DNA of 64,000 bases from NCBI GenBank assembly GCA_963678255.2, contig CAXXTW010000001.1, positions 1 through 64,000 on the forward strand. Direction: 5' to 3'. The notes under the pieces were generated by a model that saw nothing but the letters and a program-made list of their open reading frames with translations, was not told where the DNA came from and did not search any database. The first letter of the stretch is position 1. Each line of letters starts with the position of its first letter. This DNA is from G963678255 sp963678255. GTDB taxonomy: Bacteria > Cloacimonadota > Cloacimonadia > Cloacimonadales > WRIO01. Below, piece after piece: positions 44,778 to 55,189 of the stretch. The position numbers were made by a program, and so were the translations under genes.

Positions 44778-44882
44778 ATGAAGAAAGATAAAGAATCCGT
44801 AAGGCCACATTACATTTACAGTGTAGTGTTAAAAATCCAAGATGTGAAAGAATCAATAAAACTCTTTTACACGATTTCATAA
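44778..44882 (+). CDS. possible 34-residue peptide
   Basis: ATG at 44778, 7 bases after AAGGAA; the frame reads MKKDKESVRPHYIY, then VVLKIQDVKESIKLFYTIS and TAA. The composition is protein-like, but there is no homologue I recognise. It could be a remnant of a longer gene. Confidence 0.2.
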   Translation: MKKDKESVRPHYIYSVVLKIQDVKESIKLFYTIS

Positions 44883-45041
44883 TAATATTACAGGAACTAT
44901 CGGCTAATGCCATGCATGGCTAAAACAAACGTTGAGAGCTCTGTTTTTTTAGTTCATTGTTAAGGCATGATTCGCCTAAATCAGTGCTGTAGGCGAGAAT
45001 TTTGAACTCTCAGCAATAAATCCTTATGGACGCACCAACTA

Positions 45042-45263
45042 ATGATCGAAGAAATATTAAAAAATTTATGTATATCTGATTCTGATTGGTCAGTTTATTA
45101 TTTTAATTCGATGGATACAAATCAAAGTGGACTAATAGGAGAAGTTCCTGTTAGGATTCCTAATAATTTGAAGCCATACATCACACAAGTAGCTTCAGGA
45201 AAAAGACTAATATTGAAGAAATGTGTTTTGATGCATGGAATTGACAGAAAAAAATCTAAATGA
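45042..45263 (+). CDS. possible 73-residue protein or gene remnant
   Basis: The frame starts MIEEILKNLCISDSDWSVYYF and ends KKCVLMHGIDRKKSK. There is no clear RBS and no recognised motif. Composition is plausible for a cytosolic protein, but AT-rich DNA gives such frames by chance. Confidence 0.2.
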   Translation: MIEEILKNLCISDSDWSVYYFNSMDTNQSGLIGEVPVRIPNNLKPYITQVASGKRLILKKCVLMHGIDRKKSK

Positions 45264-45363
45264 CTACTAAGTAAAAAATATTAACTTTTGAACAATTCAT
45301 AATAGACTTCAAATTTGAGGCTTTATTTGACTTGAATATTTCACAGAGTATCTGATATAAAAA

Positions 45364-45397
45364 AAGATCAAAGCAATTAGAGTCATGCTTTGATCTT
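45364..45397 (-). terminator. terminator of the pilus/adhesin block
   Basis: A perfect 12-bp stem AAGATCAAAGCA / TGCTTTGATCTT with a 10-nt loop. On the minus strand it runs into seven T. It is 65 bp after the adhesin's stop codon, and no comparable terminator was noticed between 45462 and 64000. Confidence 0.88.
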
Positions 45398-45461
45398 CAT
45401 GTTAATCAGTAATGCAAACAAACCCTTATGAAAGGCTTTTTACATTCAGAGGATAATGAGC

Positions 45462-48400
45462 TTATTTCATCATAATCATTTTCTTAACATCTTTATAAGA
45501 TTCTTGATCATTTTTAACATCAATCACATAGAAATAAATACCAGAAGTTACTTTTTGAGCATTTCTGTCTTTACCATCCCAGGTAATTTTATGATATCCA
45601 CTATTCAAGTCAGGTTCTCTAAAGCGTCTGATAAGTTGTCCTTTTACATTGTAGATTGATAAATCAACTTTGCTTTTATTTTTTAGAGCAAATCTAATTT
45701 CTGTCGTAGGGTTGAATGGATTAGGGAAGTTTTGATACAAAGCATAGTTTGTAGGTGTTCCATTTAAAACAGAGCTATTAGCCAAAAGAGTATAGTTAAA
45801 TTGAGTGGATTGTAAGCTAATGGACAAAGTATCAATCAAAGTCTGATAACCTTGTTTCGACAAGGTCAGAATATAATCTTCCATAAAAACAGAAGGAAGG
45901 TTAACAATCCCTGAAAGAGAAGATATGATATTGAATTCCTGATTATACAATCCATCATGGCCTAGTAAGCTGAGAAGAATGCCAGAGGGTTGATGATTAT
46001 CAGAAAGAGTCAAATTAAAAGTAACAGGGACAAATCTTTTAACTTCAAAAATATTTGAGTAGGCAGGATCACTCTCAATAACCTGAGTATTTCCAGTAAC
46101 AGAGTATAAAGCTTTGATCATATACTGATAATTTCCATCGGGTTGTTGTTGGAGGTTATCCAAATAATAGGGTATCAACGTATTAGCAATTTCAATGTAT
46201 TCACCATTATTATATTTTCTAAAAATTTTGTAACCTTGAACGCCTTTACTTTTTATAACTTTTTTTGAAGTTTGAGGCAAAGTCCAGCTAATATGAGTTT
46301 TATAAAGTGCGTCTGTAAAGGCATTTACATTTTGGGGAACAAGAATTGAAATAAAATTAAAAGGAATTGTTTTTTCAATCGAATTGCCTGCTTTATCTGT
46401 GATTTTTAATTTAGCATAATAGATACCATCAGCGCTCCCATCATTTGGAACAGGATTTGTACAAGTCCATTGGGTGATATCAACTCCACTGATATTAATA
46501 TATTCAGAAAAACCAGGTATTAAGTTTTGATTTCTATCTAATAAGGAAACATAAGATAAATTTGGAGTATAATGAATACCAGACGTTTGGTCTGTTAATA
46601 TAGCCTGAATAGAATTTAATGAATTTGTAACAATTGAATTTTCAGATATAGAAGTAAATTGTGAACTATCAGAGACCTTAAGGCTATTGAAGGAGGGGTT
46701 GGTAACATCAAATATAATCGGCATTGTTGTATCGTATTCTGCTCCATAGATATTTGTTGCATGAAATCTGACAGAATATTCTCCATCATTTTCGCCAGTT
46801 GTACTCAAAGGAGCAAACAAGTTAAAGGTCACTTTTAGATTATTTTGATTAATCGAATAATTCATAAGAGCGCCATGAGCATAAGAAGCCACTTCACCAT
46901 TTGGATAAGTCATTGTGATATAGGTAGCATACGGATTTTGAACTACAGGTATGGTATTTAAGAATTCCCCAGTAATAGTTGGAGGAGAGAATTGGTTGGT
47001 ATAATGATTAAGAACATTTTCAGGAGTGAATGTTAATAAAGTGGGAGTAATATTAGACATTAACGTAAAAGAATATGAATTTGTATATTGATTAGAAGCA
47101 TAATCCGTTGCTTTTAAAGCAATGGTATAAACACCATCTTTAGAACCATCTACAGGCAAAGGTGTTGTTAGTACATATTTTACAGTATCGTTTTCTACAT
47201 ATCGATGTCCTGGCACCAATACACCATTAGGAGCTATCAAAGAAATGGTCGTTTCATTAGGAGCAAGGTTAACTAATGAGGTTAGATCATAATAATTGAC
47301 TTTAACAGAGTTAATCACATGATTAATGATTAATTCATTTCTACTTTTTGAAAACTTTTTAACTTTAAGTTTAGAGACTCTATTTGAGACTATAGTTTCA
47401 TTATTAATTCTCAAGTTTTGAAAATAAGGAGCTAAACGATCATAGGTAAAACTAAAGTTTATTGGCCCTTCCTGGAAATTATCAGTAACTAACAGAGCAT
47501 AAATTTGATATTCACCATCATCCTGACCATTTGCAGATAATGGTTGATTTAAGTTAAAAATAATTTCATATTGGTTTTGATTTTGAGTAAAAGACATGGA
47601 TCCGCCCTGACCAGGGTGAATATTAGTCCCATCAGGATGTATCAAACTAATATAAGTAAGTTGTTGATTAATAACCACATTTTGGGGGTATTCAACAACA
47701 AGTTTAATCTGATTTAAATCAGAATTTATATAAGAATTGTTTGAAGGAGTGATACTAATAATATTGGCTTGAAGAGCATTTATGACAAAACTTGTTTGAT
47801 TAGTGAAAGAATTATTTGCTAAATCCTTTATATGAGTAGTAATTGACACATTAACATCAAGGGTTGTAATTGGTGTATTAAAAGTATATTTTAGATAATT
47901 TTCTATAGAATTAAATTCCATAATACCTGGAATTACACCATTATTTGTGGAGACAGAGAGATTTGTATTCTGTGGCAAATAATCAACACCGGAGGTTACA
48001 TCATTTAATAACACTTTTATATAACTAACACCGTGATAAATATGATCATTATCAGAAATGATGCTTTCAGTATTGTTAATTAAACCAGCTTTAATGGATT
48101 GGATTGTGGGAGCAACATTATCAAAGATGAAATTATCATTTTCAACAGTGTAATAATTCTGATTATTTTGAATTCTGATTTGAACAGTATAAGTACCATT
48201 GATGGTTAATGGCTGACTTAAATGTAAAAGTAAACGATAATTAAAGCCACCAAGATCTACAATTTCTTGTATAGCACCACTTCCATGAGCAATCGTACTA
48301 TTTGAAGGAGTAATTAATTTAATATAAGTAATATCAAAATCAGTTAAATTAATGAGTCTCTCATCATGAAAATCAACAGAGATCGTATTATTGTTTAGAG

Positions 48401-51400
48401 AATTAATAATAGGGCTGTTTGAGTTCGAAGGATAAACCAAAGAAATTAGTGGTGAATAAGGATTATTTACTCTGAAGTTTAATCGCCCGCTTAATTGATT
48501 TCCTGCAAGATCAGTTGCAGAATAAGCACAATAATAACTTCCATCCATCAAACCAATATTACTAATAGGAGTATTAAGTGTCCATTTGTAAGTGTTATTA
48601 TTAATCGAACGAGATCCTTGTAATAATTGGTCATTAGAATTATAGATTTTTATGTAAGTGTTTGAAGAGGAAGTGTCAATTTGAGTGGTTAAATCAAATA
48701 AATCAACTGAAACAAATTGAACTGAAGAAGTAATTGACATATTATTAATAAAAGGTGAAGTCCAAGGTTGATTCAAGTTATTACCTATTAATGGATTACT
48801 AAGAGAAGGAGATTGAGAATCATAGGTAAAGCTCATCGTGTTTGAGATAGATTGACCAAGAGTATCAACAATGATTGACTGAACAGAATATAAACCATCT
48901 ACACTGCCGTCATTAGGCAAAGTATTATCAAGTATAAGGTTTACCTGATGAAAATTATTTTCCAAATTTGTAAAAGTAAGAGAAGCATTTTGATCTTTTT
49001 GATAAACTACATTATTAGGACCATGAAGGATAATCGAAGAGTTTGTTCTATCTAAGCCAAAAGAATTGGTATCATACACTTTTTTTGTAATTTTATTAGA
49101 AACTAATTGAGAAATATAAGAGTTTCCAATAGGTGTATGTTGAGAAATTTGAGGAGCAGAAGGGATAATAAGTTGGAAAGGGTAATTAATATTTATTGTG
49201 TTGCCAGCATTATCTGTGACAAATACACCAATTCTATAGTTACCAGTATTTATTGCATTCAATAGAATTGGGGAAGTTAAACGCCAGGATAAACATCTGG
49301 ATGTAGGATTATAAAATCTATTGCCATTAATAACTTGGTTGGTAGCAGAATTATAAAGAGCAATTTTAGTTAAGTTAGAGGCTACATTAATACCGCTTAA
49401 ATTATCCGAAAGAAAAACAGAAACAGAATCAATTTGATGAGAATAGAAATAATTATTATTAACATTTAATAAATCATTTTGATTAATTTTTAATGAATCT
49501 ATAACAGGAACTGTTGTGTCATAATAAAAATTAACCGATCCGTTAATTATTTGATTCAACGTATTTGAAATCTGATATTCAATTCGATACAAAGCATCAT
49601 CAGAACCATCAGCGTATAAAGCATTATTTAAAATTAAACTTAATTGCGTTTGATTTTGATCAATTAAGTAACTCATCGTTCCACCAATACCATTTTCAAT
49701 CACATTTCCACTAGGCACATGTACTAATCGGATAAAGGATTGGTTAGGATTTTGAATGATAGGGTAATCCGTTTGAATATTTACTTTAACAGTATTGCTT
49801 AATATGCTATTAACACTCTGATTTTGCGCAGGATATGAACTTTCAAAAACAGGAGCTTGTATAAAACCAGTATTTTGCAAAATGAAAGTTAAACTTCCAT
49901 TCTTTACATTACCAGCTAAATCTACAGCACTAAAAGAAACAGTATATGAGCCATTTTCTTCCTGAGTTTGAGGAATGGATTGAGCTAAAGTCCATATTAA
50001 ATCGCCATTACTATAAGATAAGCTTCCTTCTACTAATGTTCCAGTAGCATTATATAATTTTATGTAAGTATTAGCTGAATTCAAATCGAGTCCAGAAGTT
50101 AAATCAGTAATTGCAATTTTTACCATATTAATATTATGATTTAAAGATAATTGATTTGTAAGAATCCGTTCCCAAGGAACAGCGTTATCAACCCCACCAA
50201 CTCTGGGATTAGTAAATAATGGCGCTGTAGTATCATATTTAAACGTTGTGATGTTAACAGGAATACTCTGATTTAACAAATCTTGGACATTAGTAGTAAC
50301 AGTATATTCTCCATCATTACTCCCATCAGAAGCAAGAGGATCATTTAGCGTTAAATTTAATTCGTATGACCCATTAGAATTATGGATTAGATTTTGAGAA
50401 GCATTAACCCCATTTGAATAGATAATTGAACCTTTTGATAAAATAATATTTGTTGTATTAGGGTCAAGACCAAAGCCATTAGTATCAATTATTGTTTTTG
50501 TTATTTTATTATTGTTTAGAGTTTTTAAAATTGAATTATTAATTGGGTAATGGTTTGTTATGGTTGGTGCCTGAGGAGTCAAAAGAGTAAAGACAGTATT
50601 GTCAATCCTTGTATTCCCAGCGTTATCTGTGGTCATAACAGAAATTGTATAATTTCTAGGAGTTGTAATAGTGATAGAATCAGACAATGTCCAAGTAACA
50701 TTGTGGTTAAATTCATCCACTCTTCTTGACCCATTCACAATCAAACCCTGTGCGTTAAGAAGAACAATATTTGTCATATTAAGAGCATAATTGATCCCTG
50801 ATAAATTGTCATCAAGGTTCATTGTAATTTGATTTATATTATGAGTGAAATAATTGTATGATCCTGCAAGTTGCAGAGTTTGATTATTATTAAATGACAA
50901 TTGATTAACAGAAGGTTTAGTTGTATCATAATTAAAGAAAATTTCACCTGTCAATATTTGAGAAATGTTATTTCTTATTGTGTAAGTCATCTTATAACGA
51001 GCATCATCAGAACCAGTTTGTGATAGAGGATTATCAAGCAAAAGATTTACCTGATAATTATTATAATTACTACTATAGGAGATTAGTCCTCCGAAATTAT
51101 GATAAAGAGAATCCCCAGACGTTAAATTGTATAATTTTATATATGTGGAATCTGGATTAAGTATTAAAGGATTTTCACTATTTATAGAGACTGTCAAATT
51201 ATTTTGATTCAGGAGTTTAATATTAGAATTATGCACTGGATAACTTGCACTGAAATGTGGAGGATTTGTAGCAGAAGGTCTGAAATAAGAAAAAGAAATC
51301 CCTTCAGATGTTTGAACAATATTATTTAGTGAATCTGATGCTTCAATAAACATTTTAATATTGAGTTGAGAAACTGAGACATTCACAGGAATAGATGCAG

Positions 51401-53315
51401 TAAAGATATCATTTCCAACTGAAAGACCAGTAACCCAATTTAAAACTGGATTGTCATTAAAAGAAAAACCAAATCTCACCTGTTTGACACCAACACCATT
51501 ATCTGTTACAAGAGCGGAAGCTGTAATAGGCAAAGTAGTAAAAACTGAGTTTTGAACGGGTTGAGGATTTGTAATCACTGGAGCTTGAGAATCGAGAAGA
51601 TAATGAATGGTATTTGAGGGTGTCCCCAGATTATAAACACTGTCTCTTAATCTGATTGTAATATTATCAATCCCTTCTTCAAGATTTACAGGGAATTGAA
51701 AATATCCTGGATATTGAGGAGTTGTTCCAACCACACCTTTATCAACACCATTTTGTAACAGAATTATTTGGCAGTTTATTTGATCAGTCAAACCTGAAAC
51801 AACTATTGAAGAAGAATTTAAGGAGTCAGGTTCTGTTTGATATAAAAAGGGAGCATCGGGTGCTTTATTATCTACAAGAATCGATTGATTTAAACTTGCT
51901 ACATCATTGTTAATAAAACGATCGACTGCTGTTATTTCGACACGATAGATATTTTCATTGTTCAGGGAAACAATTTGCCCAGATTCATTTTTACCATCCC
52001 AAAGGACATAATTACCAATATCCATAATTGATAATTGATTTTGAGACAATGTTTTTACTAAATTATTGTTTTCATCCCATATTTTAACGGTAATAAAAGC
52101 ATCTTCAGATGGGGTATATTGAATAACAGTCTGATCAAACACACCATCAACTTTTTGAGGAGATATTTTATTAGGATTGATAGTAGCATTAACCATAATA
52201 GGATTGTTATTAACTAGAAATTCTCCAGACATTTGAGTAGCAAGCTCAACCTCATTTGAAACAGAAACTCGATAAATATATCGACCATCTTCAATAACTT
52301 GTCCAGGAAATTGTCCTTCTGTAGAACCAATGTTAAAATGATAAAATCGACCTGGTGCAGGATCAATATTTGTTAAATCAAGAGGGTTATCATTAAAAGA
52401 TCCAAAAAAAGAATTATAACAATCATTCAAAGAAAATATTGATCCATCGTTATTATAAAGATTAAAGGATAGATTTCCAGAAACTGCATAAACAGCTAGA
52501 TAATCAGTTCCAATATAAGTTTCTGCAGGGTCAACAGCAACAGAAGGTGAAACACTATAATATGGCGAATAATTTGTTCCGACCTTATATAAGTCATTTC
52601 CAAGAGTAATTGGAAGAGTAAAGGAGTTTGTTCCTCCGATAGTAAAGTCATATTTCACATCTGGAGAAACATCGATTTGATTACGATAATATAGAGGTCT
52701 ATTTAAAAATAAATAAGCACCATCAGAATGAGGGATGGAGTAGGGTCCATCAATAAAGTTAGCTCTAAGTGTGTCAGTAAAAACTATTTTTACTGTTCCA
52801 ATATAATGAATAGGCACGTTTTTAACTAATAATTTTACAGCGTGAACATCTTGAAACCCGTCTTCATTGGGAGAAAAAGGATTTGGTGTTGAAGAAACTA
52901 TTTCAATTTCAGGATATTGAGTTCTGACAATTAAACCATTATTTTGTATATAACTTGCTTGATATCCAGCATTATTAAAAATAATCTTAAATCCGTATTT
53001 ACCATCAGGGACAGTGTTTGATAAGTTATTTTGACCATTCCAAATAAAAGAATTTAAGCCATTTGTAACATCAACCGTTGTATTATAAATCACATTAGAA
53101 ATATTATTCTGATAAATAATTATTTCAACTTGAGGACTAGTCAGGTTGGAAGGAAAAAATAAATAATAGTTTATTGTTACATTATCTCTTTGGAAATCTC
53201 CATCTGGTGAAAAGGGATTGGGGGATGTTGACACGTTTGTGATCGTAACACTTTGAGCAAGCAAAGAAGTAATACTCAAGAGTACAATAATAATTGGTAT
53301 AATAATTCGTTTCAT
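45462..53315 (-). CDS. giant repetitive Ig-like surface adhesin with C-terminal sorting module
   Basis: A 2617-residue exported protein: signal peptide MKRIIIPIIIVLLSITSLLAQ; two or three FlgD/CHU-type Ig domains to about residue 475 (SPNPFSPDGDFQRDN, TPNPFSPNEDGFQDV); then a long array, about 575-2330, of paired Ig-like modules. One type ends in DGxDDxxYxxxxxVxNxxxQ...FxYDTTxP, the other in xxxVxxTDNAGNT. Pairs recur with a period of roughly 250 residues. An Fn3 domain (about 2340), a carboxypeptidase-regulatory-like domain (about 2430, LSKQGYQTLIDTLSISL) and the sorting end (NFPNPFNPTTEIRF, KKMIMMK) follow. No catalytic motif is seen. The length suggests a stalk reaching out from the surface. 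It follows the LVIVD gene by 9 bp. Confidence 0.9.
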   Translation of the reverse strand: MKRIIIPIIIVLLSITSLLAQSVTITNVSTSPNPFSPDGDFQRDNVTINYYLFFPSNLTSPQVEIIIYQNNISNVIYNTTVDVTNGLNSFIWNGQNNLSNTVPDGKYGFKIIFNNAGYQASYIQNNGLIVRTQYPEIEIVSSTPNPFSPNEDGFQDVHAVKLLVKNVPIHYIGTVKIVFTDTLRANFIDGPYSIPHSDGAYLFLNRPLYYRNQIDVSPDVKYDFTIGGTNSFTLPITLGNDLYKVGTNYSPYYSVSPSVAVDPAETYIGTDYLAVYAVSGNLSFNLYNNDGSIFSLNDCYNSFFGSFNDNPLDLTNIDPAPGRFYHFNIGSTEGQFPGQVIEDGRYIYRVSVSNEVELATQMSGEFLVNNNPIMVNATINPNKISPQKVDGVFDQTVIQYTPSEDAFITVKIWDENNNLVKTLSQNQLSIMDIGNYVLWDGKNESGQIVSLNNENIYRVEITAVDRFINNDVASLNQSILVDNKAPDAPFLYQTEPDSLNSSSIVVSGLTDQINCQIILLQNGVDKGVVGTTPQYPGYFQFPVNLEEGIDNITIRLRDSVYNLGTPSNTIHYLLDSQAPVITNPQPVQNSVFTTLPITASALVTDNGVGVKQVRFGFSFNDNPVLNWVTGLSVGNDIFTASIPVNVSVSQLNIKMFIEASDSLNNIVQTSEGISFSYFRPSATNPPHFSASYPVHNSNIKLLNQNNLTVSINSENPLILNPDSTYIKLYNLTSGDSLYHNFGGLISYSSNYNNYQVNLLLDNPLSQTGSDDARYKMTYTIRNNISQILTGEIFFNYDTTKPSVNQLSFNNNQTLQLAGSYNYFTHNINQITMNLDDNLSGINYALNMTNIVLLNAQGLIVNGSRRVDEFNHNVTWTLSDSITITTPRNYTISVMTTDNAGNTRIDNTVFTLLTPQAPTITNHYPINNSILKTLNNNKITKTIIDTNGFGLDPNTTNIILSKGSIIYSNGVNASQNLIHNSNGSYELNLTLNDPLASDGSNDGEYTVTTNVQDLLNQSIPVNITTFKYDTTAPLFTNPRVGGVDNAVPWERILTNQLSLNHNINMVKIAITDLTSGLDLNSANTYIKLYNATGTLVEGSLSYSNGDLIWTLAQSIPQTQEENGSYTVSFSAVDLAGNVKNGSLTFILQNTGFIQAPVFESSYPAQNQSVNSILSNTVKVNIQTDYPIIQNPNQSFIRLVHVPSGNVIENGIGGTMSYLIDQNQTQLSLILNNALYADGSDDALYRIEYQISNTLNQIINGSVNFYYDTTVPVIDSLKINQNDLLNVNNNYFYSHQIDSVSVFLSDNLSGINVASNLTKIALYNSATNQVINGNRFYNPTSRCLSWRLTSPILLNAINTGNYRIGVFVTDNAGNTININYPFQLIIPSAPQISQHTPIGNSYISQLVSNKITKKVYDTNSFGLDRTNSSIILHGPNNVVYQKDQNASLTFTNLENNFHQVNLILDNTLPNDGSVDGLYSVQSIIVDTLGQSISNTMSFTYDSQSPSLSNPLIGNNLNQPWTSPFINNMSITSSVQFVSVDLFDLTTQIDTSSSNTYIKIYNSNDQLLQGSRSINNNTYKWTLNTPISNIGLMDGSYYCAYSATDLAGNQLSGRLNFRVNNPYSPLISLVYPSNSNSPIINSLNNNTISVDFHDERLINLTDFDITYIKLITPSNSTIAHGSGAIQEIVDLGGFNYRLLLHLSQPLTINGTYTVQIRIQNNQNYYTVENDNFIFDNVAPTIQSIKAGLINNTESIISDNDHIYHGVSYIKVLLNDVTSGVDYLPQNTNLSVSTNNGVIPGIMEFNSIENYLKYTFNTPITTLDVNVSITTHIKDLANNSFTNQTSFVINALQANIISITPSNNSYINSDLNQIKLVVEYPQNVVINQQLTYISLIHPDGTNIHPGQGGSMSFTQNQNQYEIIFNLNQPLSANGQDDGEYQIYALLVTDNFQEGPINFSFTYDRLAPYFQNLRINNETIVSNRVSKLKVKKFSKSRNELIINHVINSVKVNYYDLTSLVNLAPNETTISLIAPNGVLVPGHRYVENDTVKYVLTTPLPVDGSKDGVYTIALKATDYASNQYTNSYSFTLMSNITPTLLTFTPENVLNHYTNQFSPPTITGEFLNTIPVVQNPYATYITMTYPNGEVASYAHGALMNYSINQNNLKVTFNLFAPLSTTGENDGEYSVRFHATNIYGAEYDTTMPIIFDVTNPSFNSLKVSDSSQFTSISENSIVTNSLNSIQAILTDQTSGIHYTPNLSYVSLLDRNQNLIPGFSEYINISGVDITQWTCTNPVPNDGSADGIYYAKLKITDKAGNSIEKTIPFNFISILVPQNVNAFTDALYKTHISWTLPQTSKKVIKSKGVQGYKIFRKYNNGEYIEIANTLIPYYLDNLQQQPDGNYQYMIKALYSVTGNTQVIESDPAYSNIFEVKRFVPVTFNLTLSDNHQPSGILLSLLGHDGLYNQEFNIISSLSGIVNLPSVFMEDYILTLSKQGYQTLIDTLSISLQSTQFNYTLLANSSVLNGTPTNYALYQNFPNPFNPTTEIRFALKNKSKVDLSIYNVKGQLIRRFREPDLNSGYHKITWDGKDRNAQKVTSGIYFYVIDVKNDQESYKDVKKMIMMK

Positions 53316-53324
53316 TTTTCACCT

Positions 53325-55169
53325 CTAAGGACGAATTTGGATTATATTTAACTGGTTGTCAGTAACAATATAAGCGTATTTATTATGAATAGCCACAGAA
53401 TTAACATAAGATTGGGATGGTATATGACAAAGTGAGTAGATATTACCTGGATTTACTATACTTGCGATTAATAAACCGTTATCACGATCAGCAATGTATA
53501 TGTTTCTATTATCAACAGCTATTGCATTAGAGTAACCCTGAGTGTCATAAGTTGTCTGCATAGTTAAATCAGAGCGACTTAAGATTGAGACTCCTTGATC
53601 TCCATTAGCAGTATATACAAACTGATTTCCAAGAACTATATCATTTACAGAGGATAAGGAGGTATAATGTTTTAATAATTGAGGTTGTGAAGGATCAGAA
53701 ACATTAAGTTTTATAACACCATTAGAAGCATCTGCCAAATAAATAATCTGATCTTCGTAATCAATATTTAACGCAGTACCATTTGTATTATATCTGTTTA
53801 ACACATAAGGTTCTGGGATATTTGGATCATTTAAAGCAACTGTTATTAACCCTGCTGAACCTGCGGCAATGAACGCATATTTTTGATTATTGATCGATTT
53901 AATTATTAGATCATAACCTTGACCTAATATTGCCAGATCGTTAATAAATATTGGATTATTAATATCCGAAATATCATAAATTCTTAACAAACTTTCGCTA
54001 TTAGTCATATATAACAAATTACCATCAATACAAACAGACATAGTTTTTCCAGGCATTGATAAAGTATTCACAAGAGATGGTTCAGTAGGGTTATTTACAT
54101 CCACAATAATTGCTCCATTATAATCATTAGCGATATAAAGCTTATTATCGTTATAAATCAGTTGGTTTCCAGGGTAATTTAAACTTAAAGTACTTAAAGA
54201 TTTTATATTAAAATTTATAGAACTTTCTTCAGAATAAGCAGAATATAACGTATCTTTTATGGATCTGATTCTATAGGAAATTGTTCCAGATTCAATAGCC
54301 AGATTGTCTATATAATATCTGTTTGAACCACTTATTCTTTGGAGATTAGACCAATCATTTACACCTATTTTTCTTTGAATGTCAAAATAATTAGGAGAGT
54401 CAGTTCCATATTCCCAATCTAACCGAATCTGAGATTGAGTAACCTGAGAGCAAAGAAGATTCCCTGGTATTTGAATGGTTGGTGTAAACGTGATTTCACT
54501 ATATGGACTATTAGAGTCTCCAACAAAAGCATATACTCTATATGATATCGTTTGATACAATTCGTTGATTTCATCGTTGTATTCAGATACATTTTCAGAA
54601 AGAGAAGCATATTCTGTGACCCAGCTTCCGTTATTTATCTTTTTATCAATTTTATATCCAGCTTCCCCTAGCACATTATCAGCCCAAGTAAGCTTAAGCA
54701 AAGTTTGCCCCTGTTGAGTAACTTGAAAATTTGTAGGCACAGTGATTTCTGGGAAATATGTGGCAGGGTTTGAAAAGTATGATTCTTTTTGAGTTTCTAC
54801 TTCTTTTGCTTTTACTTTATAGCTATATACAGTATAAGAGTTTGTTGGAATGTCGTCTATAAATAATCTCGAATCATCTGATGAGGTATAATAGGTTTCA
54901 ATCCAAGAATCCGATCCAGATTTTTTTGCTACAATATAGACAACATTAGTCGATTGTGTATTATAATTCCATGCTAGCTGAACTTTCCCATTACTAATCT
55001 TTGAAACAGTTAAGTCTTTTGGGGAATCATAGTTTACAATTTCAGTAGGATCTGCCCCACAACCAAACATAAAAATTACAACCATAAATACTACAATTTT
55101 ACAAAAAACATAAAACCCAACAAGCTGTTGTTGGGAAAATTTATATTTAAGAGTGAGAAGAATGTTCAT
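53325..55169 (-). CDS. Fn3 and LVIVD-repeat surface protein, possible lipoprotein
   Basis: 614 residues from the ATG at 55169 (GGAGG before it). A hydrophobic stretch at about 17-36 ends in FMFGCGADP, an imperfect lipobox, so it may be a lipoprotein. Three fibronectin type III domains follow (about 45-330: PKDLTVSKISNGKVQLAWNY, PTNFQVTQQGQTLLKLTWAD, PGNLLCSQVTQSQIRLDWEY). The C-terminal half (about 340-614) has LVIVD-type beta-propeller blades (AIIVDVNNPTEPSLVNTL, RIYDISDINNPIFIN, LNVSDPSQPQLLKHY). No sorting module. It lies 20 bp after the secretin gene and 9 bp before the adhesin, so it may be an outer-membrane partner of one of them. Confidence 0.85.
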   Translation of the reverse strand: MNILLTLKYKFSQQQLVGFYVFCKIVVFMVVIFMFGCGADPTEIVNYDSPKDLTVSKISNGKVQLAWNYNTQSTNVVYIVAKKSGSDSWIETYYTSSDDSRLFIDDIPTNSYTVYSYKVKAKEVETQKESYFSNPATYFPEITVPTNFQVTQQGQTLLKLTWADNVLGEAGYKIDKKINNGSWVTEYASLSENVSEYNDEINELYQTISYRVYAFVGDSNSPYSEITFTPTIQIPGNLLCSQVTQSQIRLDWEYGTDSPNYFDIQRKIGVNDWSNLQRISGSNRYYIDNLAIESGTISYRIRSIKDTLYSAYSEESSINFNIKSLSTLSLNYPGNQLIYNDNKLYIANDYNGAIIVDVNNPTEPSLVNTLSMPGKTMSVCIDGNLLYMTNSESLLRIYDISDINNPIFINDLAILGQGYDLIIKSINNQKYAFIAAGSAGLITVALNDPNIPEPYVLNRYNTNGTALNIDYEDQIIYLADASNGVIKLNVSDPSQPQLLKHYTSLSSVNDIVLGNQFVYTANGDQGVSILSRSDLTMQTTYDTQGYSNAIAVDNRNIYIADRDNGLLIASIVNPGNIYSLCHIPSQSYVNSVAIHNKYAYIVTDNQLNIIQIRP

Positions 55170-55189
55170 TTTTACCTCCAGAAGAATTT

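Larger units (their letters stand above)
44569..45461. other. 900-bp intergenic region with two doubtful short frames
   Basis: It contains a symmetric site at 44615-44629 (TGTCA-N5-TGACA), a tandem pair of AAGGAAGGAGT at 44665-44686, a 34-codon frame behind AAGGAA (44778-44882), and a hairpin with arms ATTCGCCTA and TAGGCGA near 44970-44998. A 73-codon frame is listed separately. Nothing else is convincing. Confidence 0.5.
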